55,622 nucleotides of DNA, taken from contig NZ_SPKJ01000017.1 of assembly GCF_009866965.1 (NCBI RefSeq), positions 1 to 55,622 of the forward strand, read 5' to 3'. Positions within the stretch are counted from its first letter, which is position 1. Each line of letters begins with the position of its first letter. A program made the position numbers and the translations under genes. This document shows positions 6,814 through 14,937 of this stretch, in pieces. This stretch comes from Propylenella binzhouense (lineage in GTDB: Bacteria; Pseudomonadota; Alphaproteobacteria; Rhizobiales; Afifellaceae). The notes under the pieces were generated by a model, which saw only the letters and a list, made by a program, of their open reading frames with translations, was not told the origin of the DNA and did no database searches.

Positions 6814-8343
6814 TCACGGACCGGCCTGGGCGGCGAGGATCGAGGGAAAGGCCCGCTGGGGACAGCCGGGCCGCGGGCAGAGATGGCAGTTTATCCCCGT
6901 TTCGAGCGGCGGACCGGCGGTCGCGTCGCCATAGACGACGCGCCGGGCCGCGGCGGCGTCGCAGGCGATCAGGATGCTGTGCGTTTCGGCCGGGGCTCCG
7001 AAGGCGGCGGCCGGCTTGGTCGTCACCCGCGCGATGAAGAGGAACTCCCGGCCGTCCGGCAGCCGCACGCGCTGCGTCAGGACCGATCCGGGGTTCCGGA
7101 GCGCGCCGTAGACGGGCCAGAGCGGGCAGGCCCCGCCGTAGCGCGGCAATTGCAGGGCCGGGAGGCTGAACCGCTTCGAGATGTTGCCGGCCGGATCGAC
7201 GCGCATGAAGGCGAAGGGCACGCCCTCGGCCTCGGGGCGGCGAAGGGTCACGAGACGGTGGCAGATCTGCTCGATGCTGCCGCCGAACAGGCCGGCCAGG
7301 CTGTCGACGTCGTAGCGCACCCGTTCCGCGGCTTCGCGGAAGGCGTCGTAGGGAAAGAGCAGCGCGCCGGCGCCGTAGCTGTAGAGCGCCCCGACGGCGC
7401 GCTCGCGCGCCTCCTGGGTGGTGAGCCGCGGATCCTCCGCCAGGCTCCGGATGGTGCCGGTGTCCTCGAGCATGATCGCGATGCGCGCGAGCTGGAAGCG
7501 GAGCGTCGAGGGCGCCATCGCGGCGGGCGCGTGGAACAGGCGCGCGTCGCGGTCGTAGAGGCCGCGCGGCGCAGCGTGGTCGAACGACGCCGGCACCACG
7601 CTGACGCCGTGGCGGTGGGCCAGCCAGGCCGCAAGACCGCCGCGCGTATGGCCGATCTTCTCCGCCGCCCCCTCCAGCTCCGGAAAATAGTTCTGCCGAT
7701 CGATGATGAAGTCGTCGACCTCCTCCGCCGGCGTGCTCGGGCGACCGCTGTCGCCGAAATCGCTGAGCCGCTCGAACAGCGCCTTGGCGATCGCGCCGAG
7801 CTTGCCGCTCTCCTCGGCGAGCAGCGCGGTGAAGCGGCGGCGGCGGCCGGGATCGAGCTCGTCATGCTCGCTCAGGATCTCCGCGAACGAACGGACGGAG
7901 GTCATCCGCGTCAGGAGCTCGTGGCTCGCCTGGAGCAGCGTGGCGTCATGCGTGAGCCGGTCGGACAGCATCTCCGAGAGCGCGCTCGCACGGTGATAGG
8001 AGCGGTGCAGGCGCACCAGAGCGCGGCCCCATTCCGGTTGCCGTCCGACGATCTCCTGCGCGCCGGCCTGGTCGATGCCGAGGTCCTGCACCAGCGGGTC
8101 GGCGGAGATCTCCGTGAGATCCTGGACCAGGCGCGACGCCTCGGCTCCGGTCAGATCGGCGAGATCGAGATCGAGCGCGGCGGCGAGGCGGTTGAGGAGC
8201 CGTCCGGCAACCTCGCGCTTGCCGTGCTCGATGAGGTTCAGATAGCTCGCGGAGATCCCGATCTCGGCCGCAAGCGCGGCCTGCGTGATGCCGCGCTTGC
8301 GCCGGCACTCGCGCAGGCGGTAGCCCACGGGCACCCGCGCCAT
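6814..8343 (-). CDS. ScfR/RamB-like XRE regulator with a HisKA-like insert
   Basis: 509 residues. An XRE helix-turn-helix (about 8-62, GITQAALAAEIGISASYLN) is followed by a helical segment at 128-196, an IrrE/M78-like fold without the HExxH zinc motif (the spot reads RFQLARIAIMLED), and a ScfR-type C-terminus with the Cys cluster CHLCPRPGC. Related proteins (RamB, ScfR) control acetate, propionate and fatty-acyl metabolism. The 128-196 segment has SHELLTRMTSVRSFAEIL with His141 and matches the HisKA domain of the kinase at 3232-5994 at 26 of 47 ungapped positions, a surprising feature in a one-component regulator. It diverges from livJ and lies upstream of the two-component operon on the same strand, so it may control either or both. 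Confidence 0.9.
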   Translation of the reverse strand: MARVPVGYRLRECRRKRGITQAALAAEIGISASYLNLIEHGKREVAGRLLNRLAAALDLDLADLTGAEASRLVQDLTEISADPLVQDLGIDQAGAQEIVGRQPEWGRALVRLHRSYHRASALSEMLSDRLTHDATLLQASHELLTRMTSVRSFAEILSEHDELDPGRRRRFTALLAEESGKLGAIAKALFERLSDFGDSGRPSTPAEEVDDFIIDRQNYFPELEGAAEKIGHTRGGLAAWLAHRHGVSVVPASFDHAAPRGLYDRDARLFHAPAAMAPSTLRFQLARIAIMLEDTGTIRSLAEDPRLTTQEARERAVGALYSYGAGALLFPYDAFREAAERVRYDVDSLAGLFGGSIEQICHRLVTLRRPEAEGVPFAFMRVDPAGNISKRFSLPALQLPRYGGACPLWPVYGALRNPGSVLTQRVRLPDGREFLFIARVTTKPAAAFGAPAETHSILIACDAAAARRVVYGDATAGPPLETGINCHLCPRPGCPQRAFPSILAAQAGP

Positions 8344-8718
8344 CTCCCCTCCCTCCGGCCTTCGAGGCTCGATTTTCCGCCCGAGTTTACTGGTTTGGTG
8401 GTTCGAATCAACCGGTTGGCCGGGCCGTCACAGGCTGCTTTTACTCCGCTGCCGGCGCGCTCGACGCCCGCGTGCGAGGGCGTCCGAGGCGGCGGCGGCG
8501 CCTGCCCGGGGAGCCGATCGAAGAGCGCGCCGATTTTCAGGCTTTACAGCTGGCCTCCACGAATGCCGGCGTCTTTACAAATGTTTGCTGCGGGAGCTGT
8601 CGCTTCTGGAACCCGCCCGGATGCCCCTTTACTCTCTGCCGGTCCGACATCCGGACCAAGAACCGGCAGAACAGCTCCGCGGCTCGCCGGACCGCATTCA
8701 CCCCCGCGGGAGGAATTC
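8344..8718. promoter_or_regulatory. 375-base divergent control region between the ScfR-like gene and livJ
   Basis: No gene is seen. The region carries five TTTAC pentamers on the plus strand (starting near 8386, 8440, 8543, 8574 and 8628), several within TTTACT or TTTACA, plus the 15-mer AGTTTACTGGTTTGG at 8384-8398 that resembles the site at 6695-6709. The run TTTACAAATGTTTGC at 8574-8588 resembles the A/T-rich plus TTTGC sites described for RamB-type regulators. The livJ ribosome site GGGAGGAA lies at 8708-8715. I could not pick a confident -35/-10 pair for livJ. Confidence 0.45.
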
Positions 8719-10095
8719 ATGAAGCTCACCGACAAACACCTCACTCGTAGAGGGCTGCTCAAGGCCGGCGCGGCGACCTCGCTCGTCCTCGCCGCACCGC
8801 TCCATTTCGTGCGTGGCGCCTGGGCGCAGGAGAAGGCCATCGGCACCTTTCCCGCCGGCACCAGCGGAAGCTCCGTCAAATACGGCTTCATCGTGCCGCA
8901 GACCGGCGCCTATGCCGACGAGGGCGCCGACGAGCTGCGCGCCTACCAGCTGGCGGTCAAGCACCTGAACGGCGGCGGCGGCATGCTGGAGACCATGAAG
9001 CCGCTCTCGCTCAAGGGCAACGGCGTGCTCGGGAAGAAGGTCGAATACGTCACCGGCGACACGCAGACCAATCCTGATGCGGCCCGCCAGGCGGCGCAGC
9101 GCGCGATCGAGCGCGACAAGGTCATCATGTTCTCGGGCGGCTCGTCCTCGGCGGTCGCGGTCGCGCAGCAATATCTCGCCCAGGACAAGGGCGTGATCTT
9201 CATGGACGCGCTCACGCATTCCAACGACACGACCGGGAAGGACCGCCGCCGCTACGGCTTCCGCCACTTCTTCAACGCCTATCAGTCCGGCATCGCGCTC
9301 GGGCCGATCCTTGCGGAACGCTATGGCAAGGACCGCCGCGCCTTCCACCTCACCGCCGACTACACCTGGGGCCACACGCAGTACGAATCGATCAGGGACG
9401 CGACCGAGAAGCAGGGCTGGACGACCGTCAACAACATCATGACGCCGCTCGGCGCTCCGGACTTCTCGCAGTACCTGACCGCCGCCATCAATTCCGACGC
9501 CGACGTGCTCATCCTCAACCACTACGGCAAGGACATGGTGAACTCGCTCACCCAGGCGGTGCAGTTCGGCATGCGCGACATGCAGAAGAACGGCAGGAAC
9601 ATCGAGGTCGTCGTCCCGCTCTATTCCGAGTTGATGGCCAAGGGCGCGGGCGACAACATCGCCGGCGTGCTCGGCACGGCGAACTTCAACGAGAAGCTCG
9701 ACGACCCGGGCAGCGCGGCCTTCATCAAGGCGTTCACGGACGAGTACGGATTCCCGCCCTCCCAGGCGGCGCAGACCGCCTATGTCCAGACCCTGCTCTA
9801 TTCGAACGCGGTCGAGCAGGCCGGCACCTTCTATCCGCCCGAGGTCATCAAGGCGCTCGAGGGAGCCGAGATCGAGGGAATCGGACCGGGCAAGGCGCTC
9901 TACCGTGCCGAGGACCATCAGTGCTTCCACGACATCCTGGTGGTGGAAGGCAAGGCGCCGTCCGACCGCCAGAACCAGTACGATCTGCTCAAGATCGTGA
10001 AGCAGGTTCCGCGCGAGGAGGTGACCTATCCGGCCGACATTCCGGCGTTCGGCGGAAAGGACGCGCAGCTCGGAGCCTACGAGCCCTCGGCCTGA
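8719..10095 (+). CDS. livJ: ABC transporter periplasmic substrate-binding protein (LivJ/amide type)
   Basis: 458-residue periplasmic binding protein, type I fold. The N-terminus has a twin-arginine-like signal (TRRGLLKAGAATSLVLAAP, residues 9-27) ending near GAWAQ, so folded export by Tat is likely. The start has a strong ribosome site (GGGAGGAA, 4 bases away); the open frame upstream of 8719 shows no signal or family match. It heads livHMGF, followed by a hairpin. Ligands in this family include branched-chain amino acids, amides, urea and aromatic acids; in this catabolic setting an aromatic or aliphatic acid is at least as likely as leucine. The adjacent divergent ScfR-like regulator may sense its uptake. 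Confidence 0.9.
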   Translation: MKLTDKHLTRRGLLKAGAATSLVLAAPLHFVRGAWAQEKAIGTFPAGTSGSSVKYGFIVPQTGAYADEGADELRAYQLAVKHLNGGGGMLETMKPLSLKGNGVLGKKVEYVTGDTQTNPDAARQAAQRAIERDKVIMFSGGSSSAVAVAQQYLAQDKGVIFMDALTHSNDTTGKDRRRYGFRHFFNAYQSGIALGPILAERYGKDRRAFHLTADYTWGHTQYESIRDATEKQGWTTVNNIMTPLGAPDFSQYLTAAINSDADVLILNHYGKDMVNSLTQAVQFGMRDMQKNGRNIEVVVPLYSELMAKGAGDNIAGVLGTANFNEKLDDPGSAAFIKAFTDEYGFPPSQAAQTAYVQTLLYSNAVEQAGTFYPPEVIKALEGAEIEGIGPGKALYRAEDHQCFHDILVVEGKAPSDRQNQYDLLKIVKQVPREEVTYPADIPAFGGKDAQLGAYEPSA

Positions 10096-10105
10096 CCCGG
10101 AGGAC

Positions 10106-10130
10106 GAAGCGCGGCCCGCGGCCGCGCTTC
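10106..10130 (+). terminator. Intercistronic hairpin between livJ and livH
   Basis: A perfect 11-base stem GAAGCGCGGCC / GGCCGCGCTTC with a CGC loop, 11 bases after the livJ stop and with no T-run after it. Such stems typically protect the upstream mRNA or partly stop transcription, giving more binding protein than permease. Comparable stems lie at 40575-40597 and 49487-49508. Confidence 0.6.
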
Positions 10131-10196
10131 CCCTACCTGTCGCAGCGAGCCGGGGGACCCGGCATTCCGTCTCGGCGCTGATCGTCCGGAACTTCG

Positions 10197-11171
10197 ATGA
10201 CCATCAACAGCATCTTCCTGATGGTGCTCACGGGCCTGCAGCTCGGCGCGATCTACGCGCTGATCGCGCTCGGCCTCACGCTCATCTTCGGCACTCTGGG
10301 GGTCGTGAACTTCGCTCACGGCGCGCTCTACCTGATCGCCGCCTATTGCGCGGTCTTCGCGGCCCAGAGCCTCGGCTTCGGCCTCGCCATCGTGCTCGTG
10401 CCGATCATCCTCTTCATCTTCGGCATCGCGATGGAGCGGGGGCTCATCCGCTTCTTCTACCAGCGTCCCCACACGGACCAGATCCTCGTCACGTTCGGCA
10501 TCGCCATCGTGGTCGAGGAGGTGCTGAAATGGATGTTCGGGGCCAACAACATTCCGTTCGCGCTGCCCTCCTGGGGCGCCGGGCAGGTGCTCTTCTACGG
10601 GCTCGGCGCGAACGTGCCGGCCGCGATCCCCGGCATCCGCGTTCCGATGCCCTTCCTGGAGGGCTTCGCCTTCTTCCCGGCCTGGCGCCTCCTGCTCATC
10701 ATCGTGACCGCCGTCACGATCTTCGCGCTCTTCGCGCTGCTGCAGTTCACCCGCTTCGGGCTCGTCCTCCGCGCCGGCATGCGCGATCCGGAAATGCTGC
10801 GCTTCCTGGGCGTGAACGTAACCATCCGGTTCTCGATCCTGTTCGGGATCGGGGCCATGATCGCCGGCATAGCCGGCGTCTTCGGCGGGCCCGTCACCCA
10901 GGTCTCGCCGACGGTCGGCATGGCTCTCCTCGTCCCCTCGTTCCTCGTCGTCGTCATCGGCGGGATGGGCTCGATGCTCGGCGCGCTGGTCGCGGCCCTC
11001 CTGCTCGGCATGGCCTCGAGCTTCACGACCGGATTCGCGGCGGCCGTCGGCGACCCCACGGCCAAGATGGCGCTCACCGCGCTCCAGCAGATCGTGGTCT
11101 ATCTCGTCGCCGTCGTCGTGCTCCTGATCCGGCCGCGCGGACTCTTCGGAAAGAAGGGCATCTTCGAATGA
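10197..11171 (+). CDS. livH: Branched-chain-type ABC transporter permease LivH
   Basis: Inner-membrane permease of 324 residues, about eight hydrophobic helices, with the family N-terminus (LQLGAIYALIALGLTLIFGTLGVVNF, residues 13-38) and a C-terminal RPRGLFGKKG tail. It pairs with LivM to form the channel. Its stop overlaps the livM start as ATGA (11168-11171), indicating translational coupling. Length and order match other livH genes. Confidence 0.93.
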   Translation: MTINSIFLMVLTGLQLGAIYALIALGLTLIFGTLGVVNFAHGALYLIAAYCAVFAAQSLGFGLAIVLVPIILFIFGIAMERGLIRFFYQRPHTDQILVTFGIAIVVEEVLKWMFGANNIPFALPSWGAGQVLFYGLGANVPAAIPGIRVPMPFLEGFAFFPAWRLLLIIVTAVTIFALFALLQFTRFGLVLRAGMRDPEMLRFLGVNVTIRFSILFGIGAMIAGIAGVFGGPVTQVSPTVGMALLVPSFLVVVIGGMGSMLGALVAALLLGMASSFTTGFAAAVGDPTAKMALTALQQIVVYLVAVVVLLIRPRGLFGKKGIFE

Positions 11172-12283
11172 GCAACATCACCGAGGCCGGCCTCGCCACG
11201 GGCTATGCCCGCGCCGCCTCCCGTCAGCCCGCACTCGTGACGGGCACCGATCTCCTCGTCATCGGCGCGTTCGTGCTGGTCGTCCTCACCATGCCGTGGT
11301 GGCTCGTCCTGATCGCCGGCTACGAGGCGCTCGCAACCAAGATCGTGATCTGGGCCATCTTCGCGCTCGGCTTCGACATCCTGCTCGGCTTCACCGGCTA
11401 TCTCTCCTTCGGGCATGCCGCGTTCTTCGGGTCCGCGGCCTACATCACCGGACTGTCGCTGAAGCACCTGACGTCGGACATCGTGCCGGCGATGGCGATA
11501 TCCTTCGCGGGCCTTTTCGTCATCGCGCTCGTGATCGGCGTCCTCACGCTGCGACGCTCGGGGATCTACTTCTCGATTCTCACGCTCGCCTTCGCGGAGA
11601 TGGCGCACGCGCTCATCCTCTCCTCCACGCTCCAGGCCTGGACCGGCGGCGATAACGGCCTCACCGGCCTGCCGACGCCGACCCTGCTCGGCTCGCCGAT
11701 GCGGGGTCTCACCGTCTTCTATTTCGCCTCGGCCTTTCTCGTAGCGGGCTTCATCGCCGCCCTCGTCATCCGCCGCTCGCCGTTCGGGCTCATGCTCCGG
11801 GCGATCAAGGAGAACCCGATGCGGCTGGAATATACCGGCGTGAACGTCTTCGCCTACAAGATGTCCGCCTTCGTGATCTCGGCCATGTATGCCGGGATCG
11901 CGGGCTCGCTCACGGTGATCTACGAGCCCTATGTCGCGACCGAATACATCTACTGGTCGACTTCCGGCGAGGTGGTCATCATGTCGGTGATCGGGGGCGT
12001 CGGCACGCTCATCGGGCCGATACTCGGGGCGGGGTTCATGCTCTACTTCGAGAACGTGATCCAGGGCTTCATCGGCGAGCAGTGGAAGCTCGTGCTCGGC
12101 CTGATCTTCGTCTTCATGGTGATCTTCCTGCCGGGCGGCTTCGTCGATCTCGCGCGCCAGATCTGGCGCTCGCTCGGGCACAGGATCCGCGCGCGGCGCT
12201 ACAACGTGCCCGACATGGCCCCGGAGGCCGACGAGGACCGGCTCCGCCGCCGCCTCGACCGAGAGGAGGCCGAGGCCCGATGA
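11168..12283 (+). CDS. livM: Branched-chain-type ABC transporter permease LivM
   Basis: 371-residue inner-membrane permease. The family signature ALGFDILLGFTGYLSFGHAA is at about residues 59-78, with further helices to about residue 330 and a charged cytoplasmic tail. The start at 11168 overlaps the livH stop; an open frame extending upstream runs inside livH and is not the gene. The stop overlaps the livG ATG (12280-12283). The N-terminal extension of about 25 residues before the first helix is polar and probably cytoplasmic. Confidence 0.93.
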   Translation: MSNITEAGLATGYARAASRQPALVTGTDLLVIGAFVLVVLTMPWWLVLIAGYEALATKIVIWAIFALGFDILLGFTGYLSFGHAAFFGSAAYITGLSLKHLTSDIVPAMAISFAGLFVIALVIGVLTLRRSGIYFSILTLAFAEMAHALILSSTLQAWTGGDNGLTGLPTPTLLGSPMRGLTVFYFASAFLVAGFIAALVIRRSPFGLMLRAIKENPMRLEYTGVNVFAYKMSAFVISAMYAGIAGSLTVIYEPYVATEYIYWSTSGEVVIMSVIGGVGTLIGPILGAGFMLYFENVIQGFIGEQWKLVLGLIFVFMVIFLPGGFVDLARQIWRSLGHRIRARRYNVPDMAPEADEDRLRRRLDREEAEAR

Positions 12284-13050
12284 CCGCCATGAAGACACCC
12301 ATCCTGGAAGTGCGCGGCGTCTCCAAGAGCTTCGGCGGGCTGCGCGCCCTCAACGACGTGAACCTCACCGTGCAGGAGGGCTCGATCCACGCGATCATCG
12401 GGCCGAACGGCGCCGGCAAGTCGACGCTCCTCAACGTGCTGATCGGGCTGATCGAGGCCGACGAGGGCACCATCACCTATGCCGGCGAGCGGATTCGCGG
12501 CCTGTCGCCGCACACCATCATCCAGAAGGGCATCGCCCGCGTGTTCCAGACCCCGCAGATCTTTCCGGGTCTGACGCTCGTCGAGAACGTCGCGATCGCG
12601 GCGCTCGCGAAGCGTGACGGCCAGTTCGGGCTGAGAATCCTCGAATCGCTGAGGCCCGGCCATCCGGTGATGGCGGAAGCCGAGGAGCATCTGGTGGATG
12701 TCGGCCTCGCCGGCCATCTGCGGTCGGAGGCGCAGCATCTCTCCCGCGGCGACAAGCGCCGGCTGGAACTCGCGCTCTGCCTCGCGGCGAGGCCCCGGCT
12801 CCTGCTCCTCGACGAGCCGACCGCCGGCATGTCGCGGCACGACACCAACAGCACGATCGAGCTTCTGAAGCACCTGTCGCGCAAGGGCATGACGAAGATC
12901 GTCATCGAGCACGACATGCACGTCGTGTTCTCGCTTTCCGAACGGATCACGGTGCTCGCCCAGGGAACCGTGATCGCCGAGGGCGCGCCGCAGGAGGTCC
13001 GCGGCAATCCGCGCGTGCAGGAAGCCTATCTCGGGGGAGCGCATACATGA
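12280..13050 (+). CDS. livG: Branched-chain-type ABC transporter ATPase LivG
   Basis: 256-residue ATP-binding subunit: Walker A GPNGAGKS at 41-48, Q-loop near 90, signature LSRGDKRRLELAL (about 154-166, with the GDKR variant common in LivG), Walker B LLLLDEP at 174-180 and H-loop IEHDM. It forms a heterodimer with LivF to power import. A ribosome site GAGAGGAGG (12261-12269) precedes the ATG, which overlaps the livM stop. The stop overlaps the livF start. Confidence 0.93.
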   Translation: MTAMKTPILEVRGVSKSFGGLRALNDVNLTVQEGSIHAIIGPNGAGKSTLLNVLIGLIEADEGTITYAGERIRGLSPHTIIQKGIARVFQTPQIFPGLTLVENVAIAALAKRDGQFGLRILESLRPGHPVMAEAEEHLVDVGLAGHLRSEAQHLSRGDKRRLELALCLAARPRLLLLDEPTAGMSRHDTNSTIELLKHLSRKGMTKIVIEHDMHVVFSLSERITVLAQGTVIAEGAPQEVRGNPRVQEAYLGGAHT

Positions 13051-13802
13051 CGATTGCCGCTGAGGCCCGTCCGGCCGATGCCGTCGCATCGGCGCCCGCC
13101 CCCTTCTTCGCGGCCCGCGACGTTCACGCCTATTACGGCGAAAGCTACATCGTCCAGGGCGTGGACTTCGAGGTCCGCGAGAAGGAGATCGTCGCGCTGC
13201 TCGGGCGAAACGGCGCCGGCAAGACCTCGACCCTGCGGACGATCGCGCGCGCCGCCCAGCCGTCGCTGAAATCCGGCGAGATCTGGCTCGGCGGCATGCC
13301 GCTCCACCGGATGAGCACGCACGAGGCGGCGCGCGCGGGCGTGCAGCTGGTGCCGGAGGACAGGCGCATCATTCCCGGCCTGACGGTGGAGCAGAACCTC
13401 ATCGTGGCGCAGGTGGCGGAGCGGCCCGGCTGGCCGCTCGCCCAGATATACGAGCATTTCCCGCGGCTCGCCGAGCGGCGGCGGCAGGACGCGATCACGA
13501 TGTCGGGCGGCGAGCAGCAGATGCTCGCGGTCGCCCGCGCGCTCGCCCGGGACCTGAAGCTCCTCCTCCTGGACGAGCCCTATGAGGGGCTCGCCCCGAC
13601 CATCGTGCGCGAGATCGAATCGATCCTGCAGGAGGTGAAGCGGATCGGCATCACCACCATCATCGTGGAGCAGAACGCGATCGCCGCCCTCCAGCTCGCC
13701 GATCGCGCCGTCATCCTCGACATGGGGACCGTCGCCTACCAGGGACCGGCGCAGGAGGTCCTGGACAACGCCGATCTGCGCCACCAGTACCTGGCGATCT
13801 GA
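13047..13802 (+). CDS. livF: Branched-chain-type ABC transporter ATPase LivF
   Basis: 251-residue ATP-binding subunit: Walker A GRNGAGKT at 53-60, LivF-type VPEDRRIIPGLTVEQNL at about 102-118, signature MSGGEQQ at 152-158, Walker B LLLLDEP at 172-178 and H-loop VEQN. An extra polar stretch of about 18 residues precedes the fold. It is the last gene of the livJHMGF operon; two stem structures follow before the convergent crotonase gene. Confidence 0.93.
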   Translation: MTIAAEARPADAVASAPAPFFAARDVHAYYGESYIVQGVDFEVREKEIVALLGRNGAGKTSTLRTIARAAQPSLKSGEIWLGGMPLHRMSTHEAARAGVQLVPEDRRIIPGLTVEQNLIVAQVAERPGWPLAQIYEHFPRLAERRRQDAITMSGGEQQMLAVARALARDLKLLLLDEPYEGLAPTIVREIESILQEVKRIGITTIIVEQNAIAALQLADRAVILDMGTVAYQGPAQEVLDNADLRHQYLAI

Positions 13803-13819
13803 CCGTCCGGACCCGGCCC

Positions 13820-13842
13820 CGACAGGAGCAGGTCTCCTGTCG
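13820..13842 (+). terminator. Hairpin after livF
   Basis: A perfect 9-base stem CGACAGGAG / CTCCTGTCG with a 5-base loop, 18 bases after the livF stop and without a T-run. It probably ends or stabilises the liv transcript. It lies between convergent genes. Confidence 0.5.
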
Positions 13843-13902
13843 TCACGCCGGGCTCGACGCGGCCTCCATCAGCTTCCTGTTGGAGCACCTGCCGCTTCCT
13901 GG

Positions 13903-13925
13903 ATCGCCGGATCAAGTCCGGCGAT
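13903..13925. repeat. REP-like palindrome
   Basis: Perfect arms ATCGCCGGA / TCCGGCGAT around TCAAG. The sequence resembles dispersed GATCGCCGG-type intergenic palindromes common in alphaproteobacteria (from memory). It may also act as a terminator for the minus-strand crotonase operon, which ends at 14022. Confidence 0.45.
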
Positions 13926-14021
13926 GGCCGCGGGGCGAGGCGCGAGGCGAAGCCGGGCCTCGAACCGCCAGGGCGGCCCAGGCGAGCGCGCCGTCCAGGC
14001 CTCGCCCCGGCGTCCGTCTCC

Positions 14022-14882
14022 CTACGCTTCCGCCTTCTTCGCGCCGTGCGTGAGAAGCGTGCCGCGCTGGAACGGCTCGAAGGTGGGCTTGTAGATCTTC
14101 TCGTCCAGGAACTGCCGCAGGCCGGTATTGTAGGAATCTTCCTTGTCGTTGGCGCGGATGGCCTTCCCCTTCTCCGCGAGGTAGTCGTAGGCCTGCGCGA
14201 AATCCATGCTGCGGACATGTCTCATGGCCTGCTTCGTCGCGCGCAGCACTTCCGGGCTCTTCTTCATGAGACGGACGGCGAGGTCCTCGGTCGCCTTCTC
14301 GAGCTCGCCATCCGGGACCGCATAGTTGACGAGGCCGATGCGCGCCGCCTCGTCTCCGTCGAACGCATCGCCGAGGCACGCATAATACATCGCATGCCGC
14401 GGCAGCAGCGCATCCGCGACCACCTTGGCGACGAGCGCACCGGGCAGGATTCCCCAATTGACCTCCGAGAGCGAGAACGTCGCGCTCTTCGCGGCGATGG
14501 CGAAGTCGCAGGCCAGGAGCTGCATGAAGGCGCCGCCGACGCAATATCCGTGCACCATGGCGATGGTCGGCTTTCGGTAGTTGTAGATGCGCTCCCAGCG
14601 CCAGCGGTTCGCCGCCTCGGCGGCCTTCTTCTTTTCGGCCGGGTTGCTGTCCAGCTCGCGGAAGAACTTCTTCAGATCCTGCCCGGCGCTGAAATTGCCG
14701 CCCGCGCCCGTGATCACGATCACCGCCGCGTCGGGATCGGTCTCCAGGCGGGCGAGCGCATCGTCCATGTCGTAATGGAGGGCCGGGCTCATGGCGTTGC
14801 GCTTGTCCGGCCGGTTGAGGGTCACCCAGGCGATCCCGTCATGGATGTTCACCAGCACGTTCTCGTACTTGTAGTCCTGCAT
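14022..14882 (-). CDS. p-Hydroxycinnamoyl-CoA hydratase/lyase-like crotonase
   Basis: 286-residue crotonase-fold enzyme. In the HCHL (Ech/FerB) family the enzyme hydrates hydroxycinnamoyl-CoA and cleaves it to a hydroxybenzaldehyde and acetyl-CoA. Oxyanion-hole segments GGNFSAGQDL (61-70) and GYCVGGA (112-118) are present, with Glu140 in FSLSEVNWGILPG at the place of the HCHL catalytic Glu. The second hydratase Glu is absent (AMYYA), as in HCHL, and a YDYL motif (231-235) matches the HCHL substrate-phenol Tyr region. Ribosome site AGGAGA lies 5 bases upstream. It is the last gene of the seven-gene operon at 14022-22961. A plain enoyl-CoA hydratase is the alternative; no assay data exist. Confidence 0.78.
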   Translation of the reverse strand: MQDYKYENVLVNIHDGIAWVTLNRPDKRNAMSPALHYDMDDALARLETDPDAAVIVITGAGGNFSAGQDLKKFFRELDSNPAEKKKAAEAANRWRWERIYNYRKPTIAMVHGYCVGGAFMQLLACDFAIAAKSATFSLSEVNWGILPGALVAKVVADALLPRHAMYYACLGDAFDGDEAARIGLVNYAVPDGELEKATEDLAVRLMKKSPEVLRATKQAMRHVRSMDFAQAYDYLAEKGKAIRANDKEDSYNTGLRQFLDEKIYKPTFEPFQRGTLLTHGAKKAEA

Positions 14883-14937
14883 CGCGCTTCTCCTATGTGA
14901 TCATCTTGCTTCGGACGATGCCGTCCCGAGCGGGCCG

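Noticed and set aside
6799-8718. Open frame extending livJ upstream by 640 codons
   Set aside because: The extension is antisense to the XRE regulator; a strong ribosome site and a twin-arginine signal place the start at 8719.
13047-13802. Amino-acid-only role for the liv transporter
   Set aside because: Family members also carry amides, urea and aromatic acids, and the surroundings are catabolic; the name liv is used for homology, not for ligand.
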